Of a DNA stretch of 64,000 nucleotides, positions 63,928 through 64,000 are shown piece by piece (position 1 is the stretch's first letter; every line of letters begins with the position of its first letter). The notes under the pieces are model-generated. The model was not told where the DNA came from and made no database searches. It worked only from the letters and a program-made list of their open reading frames with translations. This stretch comes from Sphingomonas sp. TZW2008. GTDB taxonomy: Bacteria > Pseudomonadota > Alphaproteobacteria > Sphingomonadales > Sphingomonadaceae. The position numbers were made by a program, and so were the translations under genes. Where the stretch lies: contig NZ_BDJB01000007.1 in NCBI RefSeq assembly GCF_002117915.1, positions 124,001 through 188,000 of the forward strand, read 5' to 3'.

Positions 63928-64000
63928 GCACCGCGCCGGAAACTCTGGTCGTCGGCGAAGATGCGGGCGACACGCCGGCACCGGCACCGGTGGTGAAGCG
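63924..64000 (+). CDS. Start of an unidentified gene (runs off the right edge)
   Basis: Only 25 codons are visible: MSTAPETLVVGEDAGDTPAPAPVVK. The ATG overlaps the stop of the 58-residue gene (ATGA), indicating coupling. The Pro/Ala-rich N-terminus gives no function. Confidence 0.5.
   Translation, partial: MSTAPETLVVGEDAGDTPAPAPVVK

Overview
The window is GC-rich (roughly two thirds G+C by eye) and reads as the chromosome of a sphingomonad alphaproteobacterium (Sphingomonas or a close relative). Pointers are several TonB-dependent receptors, the block hemE / PEP-synthase-type regulator / maf / aroE / coaE / dnaQ, an ScfR-type regulator divergent from a methylmalonyl-CoA pathway operon, a split MacAB-type exporter, and MmcB, DUF1491, DUF3576 and SleB-type hydrolase genes. 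I found no tRNA, rRNA, CRISPR array, prophage or insertion sequence. Almost everything is core chromosome.

Layout. 1-1421: the 5' part of leuS and a DUF3576 lipoprotein gene (minus). 1670-4544: a siderophore-type TonB receptor with a methyltransferase. 4862-7974: a secreted PQQ-sugar-dehydrogenase-like propeller fused to a PEBP domain, then a small beta-barrel protein. 7999-11788: a thiamine-phosphate-synthase-like gene, yggS, a HAD phosphatase, ribA and xth. 12144-16757: lolA, terC-like, rho, hemJ and hemE, all minus. 16758-17096: a probable chromosomal replication origin with a cluster of DnaA boxes. 17097-22684: ppsR-type regulator, maf, aroE, coaE, dnaQ, hpf, ptsN, a thioesterase and DUF1491, all plus. 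Transcription therefore points away from the origin on both sides.

22848-24005: a SleB-type hydrolase and mmcB. 24026-34082: the propionyl-CoA/methylmalonyl-CoA module. An ScfR/PccR-like regulator faces pccB, methylmalonyl-CoA epimerase, a PaaG-like crotonase, methylmalonyl-CoA mutase, an LprI-like protein, bioB and pccA. The operon supplies both carboxylase subunits and the last enzyme for their biotin cofactor. 34199-39006: an outer-membrane factor, a MacA-type adaptor, an ABC ATPase and a permease, translationally coupled. 39018-44218: a molybdenum-hydroxylase cluster resembling E. coli PaoABC-PaoD plus a MocA-like cytidylyltransferase. 44228-51289: mostly envelope lipoproteins, hydrolases, a CNNM/CorC-like transporter, tadA and rpmB. 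51620-60346: thrS, then two paralogous TonB receptors flanking infC. 60437-64000: a VOC protein, glnD, a 58-residue protein and the start of another gene.

The most useful observations are the oriC next to hemE, an apparent AUA start codon for infC, repeated TTCGCA-type half-sites between the ScfR gene and pccB, a conserved leader at the same distance before both paralogous TonB receptors, and the propeller-PEBP fusion. I did not find a clearly undescribed multi-gene system.
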